Part shown: piece by piece, positions 46,000 to 55,660 of the stretch
How the letters are laid out: every line of letters begins with the position of its first letter
Numbering within the stretch: position 1 is the first letter of the stretch
NCBI GenBank assembly: GCA_964594045.1
Contig: CAZQKR010000022.1
Coordinates: forward strand, 6,630 to 70,629
From: UBA2365 sp964594045
Lineage (GTDB): Bacteria > Bacteroidota > Bacteroidia > Chitinophagales > Saprospiraceae
Direction: 5' to 3'
Length of the DNA: 64,000 bases
Translations under genes and position numbers: made by a program
The notes under the pieces: model-generated
The model's input: the letters and a program-made list of their open reading frames with translations, nothing else
Database searches by the model: none
Told to the model about the DNA's origin: nothing

Positions 46000-46929
46000 T
46001 TGACAAGCTTGAAAAGTGCAAAAAAAATACTGATCATTGTTGCCGGGCCAACTGCCGTAGGCAAAACCCAATGTGCCATAAGTCTTGCGCTTAATCTGAA
46101 AACTGAGATCATCTCAGCTGATTCCAGGCAAATATACAGGGAAATGAGCATCGGCACTGCAAAACCTACATTGGAAGAGCGCGATCTGGTCAGACATCAT
46201 TTTATTGATTTTCTCACGATTGGCAACAACTACAATGCCGGTAAATACGGTAAGGATGTACGTGAGTTTCTGGACATATTTTACCGTAATCATGACATCT
46301 GCTTGATGACCGGTGGCACTGGATTGTATATCAATGCAGTAACTGACGGGCTGGACGAATTTCCGGAAGTACCGGACCATCTGCTCAGCGAACTTCAATC
46401 CCGTCTGCAAAAACTGGGTATCGAATATCTGCAAAACGAATTGAAAACACTTGACCCGGAATATTTTCTCCTGGTAGACCAGAATAACCCGCATCGGCTC
46501 ATCCGGGCTTTGTCTGTATGTATAGCTTCAGGTCGTCCCTACTCTTCATTCCTGCATCAGCCTAAAGAAAAACCTTCATTCGAGCCGATATTTATCTTGC
46601 TGAACAGAGACAGGGAAGAATTGTATGAAAGGATCAACCAACGAGTAGATCAAATGGTTGGATCGGGTTTGATCAACGAAGTCCGCAGCCTGCTTGCCTA
46701 CCGTAAATACCGTGCGATGCAAACCGTAGGTTATCGCGAATTGCTGGATTATTTTGACCAAAAAACAAGTCTTGAATCAGCTCTTGATAAGATCAGGCAA
46801 AACACACGCAATTATGCCAAGCGGCAACTGACGTGGTTCAATAACGATGGCCGGTATACCCGGTTTCACCCTGAAGATCTGTATGGGATCAAAGCATGGA
46901 TTGATCTGAAGATAGCCGAAATTAAATGA
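46000..46929 (+). CDS. miaA: tRNA dimethylallyltransferase MiaA
   Basis: The 309-residue enzyme adds a dimethylallyl group to A37 of tRNAs reading codons that begin with U. The P-loop GPTAVGKTQ (15-24), the substrate block DSRQIYREMSIGTAKP, the metal/nucleotide block TGGTGLYINAVTDGL and the catalytic-loop region RTLGYRE-like (MQTVGYRELLDYF) are intact. No ATG is available: the start is TTG at 46000 or a second TTG at 46009. It ends 3 bp before the convergent S37 peptidase gene. Confidence 0.93.
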   Translation: MTSLKSAKKILIIVAGPTAVGKTQCAISLALNLKTEIISADSRQIYREMSIGTAKPTLEERDLVRHHFIDFLTIGNNYNAGKYGKDVREFLDIFYRNHDICLMTGGTGLYINAVTDGLDEFPEVPDHLLSELQSRLQKLGIEYLQNELKTLDPEYFLLVDQNNPHRLIRALSVCIASGRPYSSFLHQPKEKPSFEPIFILLNRDREELYERINQRVDQMVGSGLINEVRSLLAYRKYRAMQTVGYRELLDYFDQKTSLESALDKIRQNTRNYAKRQLTWFNNDGRYTRFHPEDLYGIKAWIDLKIAEIK

Positions 46930-46932
46930 TCA

Positions 46933-48276
46933 TCACAACACTTCGTTGACTTCGACACCCAGCCAATCTCTCAATTTCTGATATACCATCTTTTTTTGTT
47001 CATCCGACAAAGTTCTGATCCTGGTCATGTGGGACCCATCCTTTTGGAACAGAGTCACTGAATTCGTCCTGACAGGATCAGTCACGAATGCAGTCGCAGA
47101 CCATGCATCATTTTCCCCGTAAATAAAAATAAATCTGTCCGCAGAAGCAAGATATTCATTGACTTCGAAAAGCGTCTTTGGATTATATATGATGTTGATA
47201 TTTTCAGGAATAAAAGTATTATAGTTATCAACATAAGAGTCATATTCCCGTAGATAGTTTTGAAGTGAGTCCACTGAATATCCATACATACCGATCTCTG
47301 CATAAGCCTGGTAAAAGAACGGGAAAAAATAATCCATATCTTTTTTGTTGAAAAAACTCGGTGAATCTATGGCAAACAATTCATCCACGAGCTCTTCTGC
47401 CGGACTGCCTTCTCCGGGAATGGAATCGCACTCATTTCCTCCTGCCCATTGCCAGTAGGCAAATTCGTATTCCAATACTGACAATTCAAAAGCTTTTTTT
47501 GAACCCATCGGATAAACGAAGTTTCTCGAGATGGATTTTTTCTTAAATAGTTCAAAGGCTTCATCATATTTGCTCAAAACCGCCCTTTGAAAGGCCAGCA
47601 CCCTGGCCCTGCATTCCGGTGTTCCCACCTGTTCAAGAAAACTGATGAGCCGCTTGTCTTCTCTGGCCAGGTTGATCGGAGCAACATAAGGCACCGAAGC
47701 ATCTACATCATCCGGAAAGAATCTCCTATGAAACGCAACTGTCTGCCCTCCTTTGCTGATCCCTTCAGAAACCCATTTACCTTTATATATCCTCTTCAGG
47801 ATTTGGACTATACGGTGATGATCCATCGCAGATTGTTGAATATCCAGGTACTGATAATCCATGTTTTCCGGTTTGGAATCGCCAAAATACCTGTGTTCAA
47901 CGTGAATAAAATTAGCATCCAGGACAGGAACCAGTTCGCTGATGTAACCGTTGAACGGAACGCTGTACCCATTGAGGCTGAACACCACGGGCTTGAATTC
48001 ATCCTTGTGATTGAGGTAAACTTTTTGCCTGAAAGTACCCTTTTGAGGATTAAAATGATCGATCGGTTGCTCAACCATTAACACAAAAGCATGGGAGAAC
48101 TGCGGAGGGATTACTTTCAGTTCTTCCGTTTTGACTTCTTTCAGCAGTTGTAGTTTTTGCTTTATATCGAGTACTATGGCTTCATTGTTTTGAGTGACCC
48201 CGGTCTTTTCCGCTCTTTTGAATGCACTGCAGGAACTAAGGATGAAAATGACAAGCGCAAGATGCAATAATCTCAT
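46933..48276 (-). CDS. S37-type prolyl aminopeptidase-like lipoprotein
   Basis: The 447-residue protein has a lipobox (FILSSC, Cys16) and an alpha/beta-hydrolase core. The nucleophile is Ser174 in EGISKGGQTV. The Asp and His of the triad are likely in YGENDAW and DGSHMTR. The sequence VVFSLNGYSVPFNG, EHRYFGDSKPENMDY and this triad order match the PS-10/S37 peptidase family, which removes N-terminal tri- or tetrapeptide units in related organisms. It is probably anchored in the periplasm. No operon partner is adjacent. Confidence 0.88.
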   Translation of the reverse strand: MRLLHLALVIFILSSCSAFKRAEKTGVTQNNEAIVLDIKQKLQLLKEVKTEELKVIPPQFSHAFVLMVEQPIDHFNPQKGTFRQKVYLNHKDEFKPVVFSLNGYSVPFNGYISELVPVLDANFIHVEHRYFGDSKPENMDYQYLDIQQSAMDHHRIVQILKRIYKGKWVSEGISKGGQTVAFHRRFFPDDVDASVPYVAPINLAREDKRLISFLEQVGTPECRARVLAFQRAVLSKYDEAFELFKKKSISRNFVYPMGSKKAFELSVLEYEFAYWQWAGGNECDSIPGEGSPAEELVDELFAIDSPSFFNKKDMDYFFPFFYQAYAEIGMYGYSVDSLQNYLREYDSYVDNYNTFIPENINIIYNPKTLFEVNEYLASADRFIFIYGENDAWSATAFVTDPVRTNSVTLFQKDGSHMTRIRTLSDEQKKMVYQKLRDWLGVEVNEVL

Positions 48277-48438
48277 GGTGAAAGATTTAATATTTATAAA
48301 ATAAAATTCCGGTCTCCAGAAAGCTGTTCAGCATGAAAAAAATGCTCAGCTGAAATGTTGAAGTCCCTTAAAAATCTTCCTCAAATATACTTCTTTTTGT
48401 GAAGGTTAGAACAATTCCGGGTGATTGAGTGCAGGGGA

Positions 48439-48466
48439 AATAAAAAATGCCCGAAAACGGGCATTC
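48439..48466 (-). terminator. Terminator of the 77-residue gene
   Basis: A perfect 8-bp stem AATGCCCG / CGGGCATT around a 4-nt loop (48446-48465). On the minus strand T6ATTT follows. It lies 25 bp after the stop at 48491. Confidence 0.85.
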
Positions 48467-48490
48467 TAAATATATTTATTATGAAATTCT

Positions 48491-48724
48491 TTATTCTTCC
48501 CTGAGCAGGATATGAAAAAGTGCCCTGGATACGCGTTTTACGAGATCCGTATCTGTAATTTTAAAAGATTCATTCTGCTCCGTTTCGTCCAGAATCGATC
48601 TGGCAGTTTTGGCGAGATAATCAGGCTGAATAGAACCTGAATCAAATTTAATATAAAACAATGAAAACACACTCACCACCAGACCTAAAAACCAAAATCT
48701 AAAATCTTGTTTAAAATATTTCAT
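48491..48724 (-). CDS. Small single-pass membrane protein, unknown
   Basis: The 77-residue product has a basic N-terminus, one hydrophobic segment (about residues 10-26, WFLGLVVSVFSLFYI) and an acidic/amphipathic C-terminus with SILDETEQNESFKITDTDLV. It is followed by a clean terminator on its own strand, which supports a real transcript. No family is recognised. The start ATG is at 48724, in an AT-rich leader of about 260 bp. Function unknown. Confidence 0.6.
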   Translation of the reverse strand: MKYFKQDFRFWFLGLVVSVFSLFYIKFDSGSIQPDYLAKTARSILDETEQNESFKITDTDLVKRVSRALFHILLREE

Positions 48725-48984
48725 AAAGTTTTATGTTTTTCAATTTTTCTGATTTGACATATGTACATCCGGCCAGGTTACAATTTCAGGGAATGATTTT
48801 TTTAATTTTCAAATAAATCTCTGAAATTCTTTAATTTAAACCCTTTTTTTCAAACATGAATTACCGGCTGATCCGATAAATTTTCCGATAATGAATGCAT
48901 AACGCAGCACAACTGAATTTTGTTCCACAAACTGACCGCTTTTATCACTTTTCTGTCATTTTTTCTACAAATTGTACAATTTGA

Positions 48985-49650
48985 CTATAAACGGAGGTCT
49001 TCCACTGAAATTCCAGGATATTTTGCCACATTGAAACTGAAAATGGAATCGTTGAACTTTTTACCCGGATTGAAACTGATCTCATTGAAATAATACCTGG
49101 TTCCGTCCTTATTGATCACTGTAATATCCATCGGTAAATTGGTTTTTTTACTGATCTTGAGGGTGATCCGGGCATAAGCGGACCTTTTATCCAGAGGTTT
49201 AAAATCAATGACATACTGGCTGGCGCCTGCATCGGTCAACACATATACAAAATCCTTGCTTTTGTAAAGTTCGGTGAAAAATTTCGGCGATAGCATGTTG
49301 GTTTCGTCAGTTTCTGCATCGTTCAATTGCACTTCATTCCTGTTCTTGAGATACAGCCAGGTAGTTTTTCCGTTGGATACCACCAACTGCTGGTCCAGAT
49401 CAAAATAGAATTTTTTCCCCGATTGCCGGTATGTACCTGACCATACCTTCTGACTGGATTTGTTGACATGATGGGTGAGTTTGAAGAGCATTTCATAACT
49501 GGCAAAACCTTTGATCTTTGCTGAGGTTTTCTTTAACACTGCAGTTGCCCTTGCATCAGACTCACCAGCAGACAAATATGGCTTTTGCTGTGCAAAACCC
49601 GATGATTGAATAACAAAACCTATGATTAAAACCAGCGAATATCTGAACAT
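48985..49650 (-). CDS. lolA: LolA-like outer membrane lipoprotein carrier
   Basis: From the ATG at 49650 (MFRYSLVLIIGFVIQ) the product is 221 residues with a signal peptide ending at about FAQQ; the longer frame begins with TTG. The fold is the half-barrel LolA/LolB type: ARATAVLKKTSAKIKGFASY, WSGTYRQSGKKFYFDL, DGTRYYFNEISFNPGKKFNDSIFSF and a terminal segment. It would shuttle lipoproteins from LolCDE to the outer membrane. A LolD-like ATPase is encoded at 26993-27643, but not in the same operon. LolA-family proteins are distant in sequence, so the role is inferred from the family. Confidence 0.85.
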   Translation of the reverse strand: MFRYSLVLIIGFVIQSSGFAQQKPYLSAGESDARATAVLKKTSAKIKGFASYEMLFKLTHHVNKSSQKVWSGTYRQSGKKFYFDLDQQLVVSNGKTTWLYLKNRNEVQLNDAETDETNMLSPKFFTELYKSKDFVYVLTDAGASQYVIDFKPLDKRSAYARITLKISKKTNLPMDITVINKDGTRYYFNEISFNPGKKFNDSIFSFNVAKYPGISVEDLRL

Positions 49651-49964
49651 AGAAAAATATTTTATCAATGAATGTTCTATAATACAATATGTATATAACT
49701 CCTTTTTTATTAAAAATGTTACTCAACAACCCGGACCTGAATTCAAAAATGCCGATGCTCACATTAAATCCCATTGTGTTTTTCCATTCTTTTGCCGATA
49801 AAAAAAGGATTGAAATACTTTAGGGTGTGGATTGAGAGTTATGGTAAAATCATTTTACTGATGCATGCATTAACTCCTGCTCTTGAATATTTTTGCATTC
49901 GGTAATAAATATATATATTTGTTGAATACATATTTAAATTTATTCAAATATAATTCAATTTGAC
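49651..49964. other. Intergenic region, 0.31 kb
   Basis: This separates the divergent LolA-like gene and the small winged-helix gene. It contains the promoter at 49893-49921 and the inverted repeat at 49922-49947. No other gene is seen. Confidence 0.5.
49893..49921 (+). promoter_or_regulatory. Putative promoter of the winged-helix gene
   Basis: TTG (49893-49895) and TATATTTG (49914-49921) are 18 bp apart, one short of the usual range. The predicted start, about 49928, lies in the inverted repeat TTGAATA-N11-TATTCAA (49922-49947), which may be an operator. Confidence 0.5.
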
Positions 49965-50144
49965 ATGGAAGAAACAAAAATCGTACTTGACGCTTTCAAA
50001 AGCGCTGAGAAACCGCTAAAAGCAGGAGAAGTGGCCACGATCACCGGGATCGACAAGGCCAAAGTGGATAAGATCATCACAGCGCTCAAGAAAACCGAGG
50101 AGATCTATTCTCCGGTGAAGTGCTTTTATACCGTCAAAAAATAA
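49965..50144 (+). CDS. Small winged-helix DNA-binding protein, 59 residues
   Basis: The 59-codon frame from the ATG at 49965 encodes a compact winged helix: a first helix (KIVLDAFKSAE), then PLKAGEVATITGIDKAKVDKI as the helix-turn-helix and LKKTEEIYSPVKCFYTV as the wing. It resembles short Bacteroidota transcription regulators that consist of the DNA-binding domain only. It has its own promoter upstream and a strong terminator 14 bp after its stop, so it is a single-gene unit. An inverted repeat at its predicted start suggests self-regulation. Target genes unknown. Confidence 0.85.
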   Translation: MEETKIVLDAFKSAEKPLKAGEVATITGIDKAKVDKIITALKKTEEIYSPVKCFYTVKK

Positions 50145-50157
50145 ACTGTTGATCAAA

Positions 50158-50190
50158 TGAAGGCATAAATTTATGCCTTCATTTTTTTAG
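50158..50190 (+). terminator. Terminator of the winged-helix gene
   Basis: A perfect stem TGAAGGCATAAA / TTTATGCCTTCA without a free loop beyond the AT centre is followed by T7 (50182-50188). It begins 14 bp after the stop at 50144. Confidence 0.92.
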
Positions 50191-50282
50191 CTAAAATTGT
50201 GTTAAAACCACAGGTTGCGCCAATATTTTTTGTTTTAAAGTGTTTAGACACATAAATATTCCAAAATCAGAGCAATCACGGG

Positions 50283-53200
50283 ATGTCGATCAATCAAGCT
50301 GTAAATTCCTGGCTTAAAAAGCTGCCCAAGCGGCTTTTATATGTCACCGGCACATTGGTGGTGTTGCTGGGTGTCCTGCTATGGATAAGCAGCCTGGAAG
50401 CGGTCCAAAGCCTGTATGCACAACGGATAGCAGGTTATCTCAGCAATAAAACGGGTTTCGAAGTCAGGATCGGTTCTACGAGGCTAAATCCCTGGAGCGG
50501 AGCAAAATTGCTGGAAATCCAGATCACGGATCATCACGGTCAGGTGATGCTGACTGCCGGAGTTGTTGAAACAGGATTTGTCACCAACCCGGTCACTTTC
50601 CTGTTCAACCAATCCCTTTCCCTGGATCAGCTGGACATCAACACAGGAAGGCTTTATCTGCGCAAATATCCCGGTGAAAATGATTCCAATCTGGCCATTT
50701 TCCTGAAAAAAATGGGCGGAGAAAAATCAGGAAAAAAAAGTTGCAGTAAATTGAAGATCAGAAACTTAAAACTGCATGACATCCTTTTTGAAGACCTGAG
50801 CCATCCTGGGACCAAGTCGCTTTTCAGCTTGCAAAATGCCAAAATCAAAGTCGATAAGATCGATCTGTGCGACCAGATCTATATCGGTGCAAAATCTGTC
50901 AATATCGCAGGAGGAGTCGTCAGGATTGAGATTTTAAAAGATAGCCGGACGCAAACCGGGTCTGCTGATCCGCGAGACATCAGGGAAGCAATTGGCTTTG
51001 CCATAAAAGATTTAAAATTGTCCGACACCCGGATTGAACTCATCAATCACCGCTCAGATAAAAAGAGTACTGAAGGTATCGACTTCAGCCATATTTTGCT
51101 GAAAAACGTAGAAATGGAAGCCAGTGATCTGAGTTTTGACACTGAACTTAATGTAAACTCAAGGATCAATCATCTCGCATTTGTGGAAAATAGCGGAATT
51201 GAGATGAAAACCATGTCTGCCGGTAGTTTTTCCATCACGGATGGCCTGGTGGAATTTGCTGACTGGGAATTGGAGACTGCAAATTCATTCATTGAGCTGG
51301 ATGCTCAGTTGCAATACGCAGATGCAGAGGCTTTCAGGAATTTTGAAGATGAGCTTTTTATTATCGCCAAAGTTTCAGAAAGCGACCTGAAAACCTCAGA
51401 CCTGTTTTACTTTTTTCCTGAACTCTCCGGAAATCAGTTTTTCAGGGATATTGCTGAAAAACACATCGAATTCAAAGGGCTGGCCAGAGGAACAGTCAAT
51501 AACCTGAAAGTCAATGACATCGATCTGGTCATTGAAGGAGAGACCATGGCCGAAGGTGCGTTCAGGGCAAAAAATATTACCCGGCCTGAAGAAGCTTTGA
51601 TGAACATCCGGCTGAATTCATTTACGAGCAATACCAGGACGTTGGTAAAATTCATTCCGGGTATCAAAGTGCCTGAAAATTTTCACAAACTTGGAAATCT
51701 GCAGTTTGAAGGTTCCTTCGACGGATTTTTGAATGACTTTGTCGCATTTGGCAATTTGAAAACAGATCTGGGAAAGATCGATACGGATATGCGTCTGCAA
51801 CTCTCCAAAGGAGATGAACTTTCAACCTACAGTGGTAAAATCGGTCTGCACCATTTCGACGCAGGCAAGTTGCTGGATGTACCGGATCTGGGACAGGTAA
51901 CACTGACAGCGAATGTGCTGAACGGCAAAGGTTTTGAAAAAAATAAAGTTACGGCTGAACTCCGTGCAAAAATTGATTCACTGGGTTACAGGAACTATAC
52001 CTACAAGAATTTTCTGATGGATGGTCTTATCGACCGAAACAAATTCAACGGAGATTTCAGTATTTCAGACGACAATATTGCCCTTAGTTTTTCCGGTCTG
52101 ATCGATTACGGGACAGAAATCCCTGTGATCAACGTAACAGGAGAAGCCAACAGGCTGAATCTGAAGCAGCTCAACCTTTCCGGGTTACCTGTGGTGGTCA
52201 ACACTGAGTTCGACATTGACCTCAAAGGAAAAAACACGAGGGACATGGAAGGCAACCTTACTGTCCGGGAGATGACCCTGCGAAACAATGACAAGCAAAT
52301 CTTTGTTGACAGCGCCATGCTTTCGTCCAGGCTGACAGCCAGAGACGAAAGGTATCTTGACTTTACATCAGAATTCCTGTCTTTCTATTTTGACGGTAAA
52401 TACGATGTACTTAGCATTCCGGATGCTTTGTATTCGTTGATTGAGCACAATTTTCCCGAGTTGACATCACCCATAAAATACAAAGCTGAGTTGCCGTTTG
52501 ACCCGGCTCATTATTATGATTTTTATATCTATATTCCTGATTCAAAAGCGCTTTTGGAGATTTTCCGGGACGGGAATGCGCGTGCAGAAGAACTGACTAT
52601 GAATGGCAGTGTCAACTTCGAGAAAAACAATATCGATCTCAGCCTGGATATCGGAAAACTGAGTTATGGCGACATTTATCTTAAGGATTTCACCGCCATT
52701 CTGGATATACTCAACGACTATGGCACTCTGCAGATCAGGGGCAGGGAATTCAAAATGGACAATCTTGTATCCGACCAGCTCAATTGCACCGTCGAGTTGA
52801 ATGATCAGATCGCTCAATATCAGCTATCGATGAATACCCAGAATAAGGAATTGGGCAATATAAGCCTGAAAGGCTTTATGGAAGGACATGAAAAAGGATA
52901 TCTGCACCAGTTCAAGGCCGGCAATATTGACCTTTACGGAAAAACCTGGTATCTTAAAGAAAATGGCAGGGCGGTGATCGGAAAAGAATTCATTGAACTG
53001 GATGATCTGGAGCTTGTCAGGAATGATCAAAAGATCAATTTTGTCCACATGAAGAACAATGTAGGTGTAAAAGCAATCCTTGAAGGGTTTGACACTGATA
53101 TACTCAACTCCATCCTGGATATGGAGCGGATCGAATTCGGCGGTAAATCTGACGGTTTCGTGCTTTTTCCGGAGATCATGAAAGGCAACTTCTTTTTTGA

Positions 53201-55064
53201 GGGTGCATTGAGATCCAACGATCTGCTGATCAATGGTGATCCCTACGGAAAGGTCACCGCTGTGGTGCAGAATGATCTCGCCAACGATGATTTTGTCAAC
53301 ATCACAGCTTCGATCGATAATTCGATACACCACATTGATTTTGATGGCAAACTGAATAAAACCAATAAATACCTCAACTCAGTTGCGAAAATCCAGAAAT
53401 TCCCTGTTAATTTTTTGAATTATTTTCTGGAAGACCTGGTTTCAGGGACCAAAGGCTATATGAACGGGGAGTTGAAGCTGTATGGCCCCATCAAAAATCT
53501 GGCATTCACCGGGACGGGAACAGCTTATGACGGAGGAACCAAGGTCAATTATCTGGGTACCAGCTATACTTTCCATGACCAGAAAATATCCTTCTCCAAT
53601 ACATTTATAGACCTGTCTGGTGTCGAAGTCAGGGATGTCAAAAATAATAAAGCACTGATCAAAGGTGGGTTGAAACATAACATGTTCAAGGATATTGTTT
53701 TCGACCTCAGCATTCAGTCTGACGGCTTTGAAGTGTTGTCCACTACCCAGAAAGACAATCCGGACTATTATGGTTATGCCATGGGCTCACTGATCAGCAG
53801 GTTTACCGGCCCTGTTGATAAAGCAACCATTTCCGTTGATGCAACGGTTTTTCCGGTTTCTCACCTGACGATTCCGGTCAACGATTATACCACGGAAACC
53901 GGCCAGTCATTCATAAAATTCAATTCCAGACTGCCCGGAGAACAGGAAAAACCCAAAACCGTGGTGGAGGACCTCGGATTGGCCATTGAACTGAATCTGA
54001 CGATACAAAACGGGGCAACGGTCAATATTTTCCTCGACGAACAGGCTGGTGACAATATACAGGGCAAGGGTTCCGGTGATATCAGACTTGTCGTACCAAG
54101 AGCCGGCGACATAGAGATGTATGGCAATCTGGCCATTGAGAGCGGGACGTATTTATTTACTGCGATCAACGTGATCCAGAAACCTTTTTCGATCAGGAAA
54201 GGCAGCCGCATCAGCTGGAGCGGAAGGGTGCTGGATGCTGAACTGGATTTGTACGCCGATTACAGGAATGAAAGCGTCTCACTTTCCAACTTTTTAAGCA
54301 AGGAGAGCAAACTGACCGAAAGCCTGGCAGATGTGGCGCGCAAAAGAACTCCTGCTGATGTCATCATGCACCTGACCGGGTCTCTGCTCCGGCCAAATAT
54401 CACCTTCGACCTGGATTTTCCCAATCTGGATACGGAAGTCAGGTCTGCAACATTGAGCAAACTTCAAAAGCTTCGCGCGGATCAAAACCTGATGTACACC
54501 CAGGCAGTAGCCTTGCTTTCACTCGGTACTTTCTTACCGGATGATGACATCAGTTCCTTTGACCCCAACGGACTATATACTCAGTATGGATGGGAATTTG
54601 CCTCTGTGATGATCTCCAAATACCTGACCGGGATCTTTGAGGAACTGGTGCAGAATGCCAGTTGGATCACGGGCGTTGATGTCGATGTCAATTTTGTCAA
54701 CAATAGTGTGGTTGAAGGTGACAGGGATGACAGTAATTTTTTCCCGGACGCTTATGGTTACGGTGCCAAACTGCATTTGTTCGATAATAAAGCAAGTATC
54801 GAATTTGCAGGCAATTATGTTCACCGTGCAGCCATTTCCAGAGACAGAAGATATGCCAACAACGGATTGATATTCAAATACTATTTCACCCGTGACAGGC
54901 GACTGCGCATCGAAGCCTACACCAAAAATGATTTCGATGAAATATTTGAGGTCAGAAGGTGGAAATCCGGGGCCGGTCTGAATTACACCAGGGAGTTCGG
55001 GTCAATTGAGGATATGAAGAAAGATATCCAGACTGACATGGACGCCATCACGCCTTCAAGTTAG
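50283..55064 (+). CDS. tamB: Translocation and assembly module TamB (DUF490)
   Basis: The 1593-residue protein has one N-terminal membrane anchor (about 18-37, YVTGTLVVLLGVLLWISSLE) followed by AsmA-like beta-repeat modules and the C-terminal DUF490 region (from about 1150), with phrases typical of it: AGDIEMYGNLAIESGTYLFT, FSIRKGSRISWSGRVLDAELDLYA and LRPNITFDLDFPN. Such proteins form long beta-taco bridges between inner and outer membranes and act in lipid transport and outer membrane assembly. No BamA/TamA partner is adjacent. It ends 4 bp into the convergent pabC gene. Confidence 0.93.
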   Translation: MSINQAVNSWLKKLPKRLLYVTGTLVVLLGVLLWISSLEAVQSLYAQRIAGYLSNKTGFEVRIGSTRLNPWSGAKLLEIQITDHHGQVMLTAGVVETGFVTNPVTFLFNQSLSLDQLDINTGRLYLRKYPGENDSNLAIFLKKMGGEKSGKKSCSKLKIRNLKLHDILFEDLSHPGTKSLFSLQNAKIKVDKIDLCDQIYIGAKSVNIAGGVVRIEILKDSRTQTGSADPRDIREAIGFAIKDLKLSDTRIELINHRSDKKSTEGIDFSHILLKNVEMEASDLSFDTELNVNSRINHLAFVENSGIEMKTMSAGSFSITDGLVEFADWELETANSFIELDAQLQYADAEAFRNFEDELFIIAKVSESDLKTSDLFYFFPELSGNQFFRDIAEKHIEFKGLARGTVNNLKVNDIDLVIEGETMAEGAFRAKNITRPEEALMNIRLNSFTSNTRTLVKFIPGIKVPENFHKLGNLQFEGSFDGFLNDFVAFGNLKTDLGKIDTDMRLQLSKGDELSTYSGKIGLHHFDAGKLLDVPDLGQVTLTANVLNGKGFEKNKVTAELRAKIDSLGYRNYTYKNFLMDGLIDRNKFNGDFSISDDNIALSFSGLIDYGTEIPVINVTGEANRLNLKQLNLSGLPVVVNTEFDIDLKGKNTRDMEGNLTVREMTLRNNDKQIFVDSAMLSSRLTARDERYLDFTSEFLSFYFDGKYDVLSIPDALYSLIEHNFPELTSPIKYKAELPFDPAHYYDFYIYIPDSKALLEIFRDGNARAEELTMNGSVNFEKNNIDLSLDIGKLSYGDIYLKDFTAILDILNDYGTLQIRGREFKMDNLVSDQLNCTVELNDQIAQYQLSMNTQNKELGNISLKGFMEGHEKGYLHQFKAGNIDLYGKTWYLKENGRAVIGKEFIELDDLELVRNDQKINFVHMKNNVGVKAILEGFDTDILNSILDMERIEFGGKSDGFVLFPEIMKGNFFFEGALRSNDLLINGDPYGKVTAVVQNDLANDDFVNITASIDNSIHHIDFDGKLNKTNKYLNSVAKIQKFPVNFLNYFLEDLVSGTKGYMNGELKLYGPIKNLAFTGTGTAYDGGTKVNYLGTSYTFHDQKISFSNTFIDLSGVEVRDVKNNKALIKGGLKHNMFKDIVFDLSIQSDGFEVLSTTQKDNPDYYGYAMGSLISRFTGPVDKATISVDATVFPVSHLTIPVNDYTTETGQSFIKFNSRLPGEQEKPKTVVEDLGLAIELNLTIQNGATVNIFLDEQAGDNIQGKGSGDIRLVVPRAGDIEMYGNLAIESGTYLFTAINVIQKPFSIRKGSRISWSGRVLDAELDLYADYRNESVSLSNFLSKESKLTESLADVARKRTPADVIMHLTGSLLRPNITFDLDFPNLDTEVRSATLSKLQKLRADQNLMYTQAVALLSLGTFLPDDDISSFDPNGLYTQYGWEFASVMISKYLTGIFEELVQNASWITGVDVDVNFVNNSVVEGDRDDSNFFPDAYGYGAKLHLFDNKASIEFAGNYVHRAAISRDRRYANNGLIFKYYFTRDRRLRIEAYTKNDFDEIFEVRRWKSGAGLNYTREFGSIEDMKKDIQTDMDAITPSS

Positions 55065-55660
55065 GAGAACAGGCTGTCAACAGGTATCCACTCCGTATCT
55101 GAGAGATCCAGCATGGCGTTTATGCATTTAAATGCATCGTAATCAGTTAGATCTGCAAGGGAGATCTGTCTGATCTTTATCCGTCCTTCATCCAGATATT
55201 GCTGCCTTTTTGTCCCTTTGAGCAATGGATTTTCCGGGGTGTACATCCACCTGTTTTTCCTGAACACCAGATTGGCATAGGACGAATCCGTGATCATCCC
55301 GTTTTGCACGATGATGATGTCATCACGGTCACTGTTTTGGGTAAGCAGGTGGTTGATCTCCGTTCTGTCGGCAAATTTGTAAGCGTATGCAATATCGTTG
55401 GCTTCCACCAGTCTGAACGATCCCGGCTTTTTTTTAACATAGGGCAAATACTCCATTTGCAGGGTATTTAAACCGTATACAACCCTGCATTTGACCAATT
55501 CACCTGATAAATTTTCAGGGCAGATGATCACATTTTCCAGATCTGTAGTATTTTTCTGACGAAAAAAATCCCGGAGTGTCCGGTCCATGCGTTGCTGGTG
55601 ATATTTTAATGGCCTGACCACACCATGATCGACCCGGATGGTTTCAAGAAATTGGTACAT
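55061..55660 (-). CDS. pabC: Aminodeoxychorismate lyase-like class IV aminotransferase
   Basis: The 199-residue protein is a short class IV PLP enzyme: it has HQQRMDRTLRDFF near the start, VRPLKYHQQR, and the characteristic block NGMITDSSYANLVFRKNRWMYTPENPLLKGTKRQQYLD, in which Glu/Ser/Asn residues hold the cofactor. It should convert 4-amino-4-deoxychorismate into para-aminobenzoate and pyruvate for folate. The protein is shorter than typical PabC (about 270) because the N-terminal small domain is reduced. The gene overlaps the end of pabB by 17 bp, so translation is probably coupled. Confidence 0.85.
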   Translation of the reverse strand: MYQFLETIRVDHGVVRPLKYHQQRMDRTLRDFFRQKNTTDLENVIICPENLSGELVKCRVVYGLNTLQMEYLPYVKKKPGSFRLVEANDIAYAYKFADRTEINHLLTQNSDRDDIIIVQNGMITDSSYANLVFRKNRWMYTPENPLLKGTKRQQYLDEGRIKIRQISLADLTDYDAFKCINAMLDLSDTEWIPVDSLFS

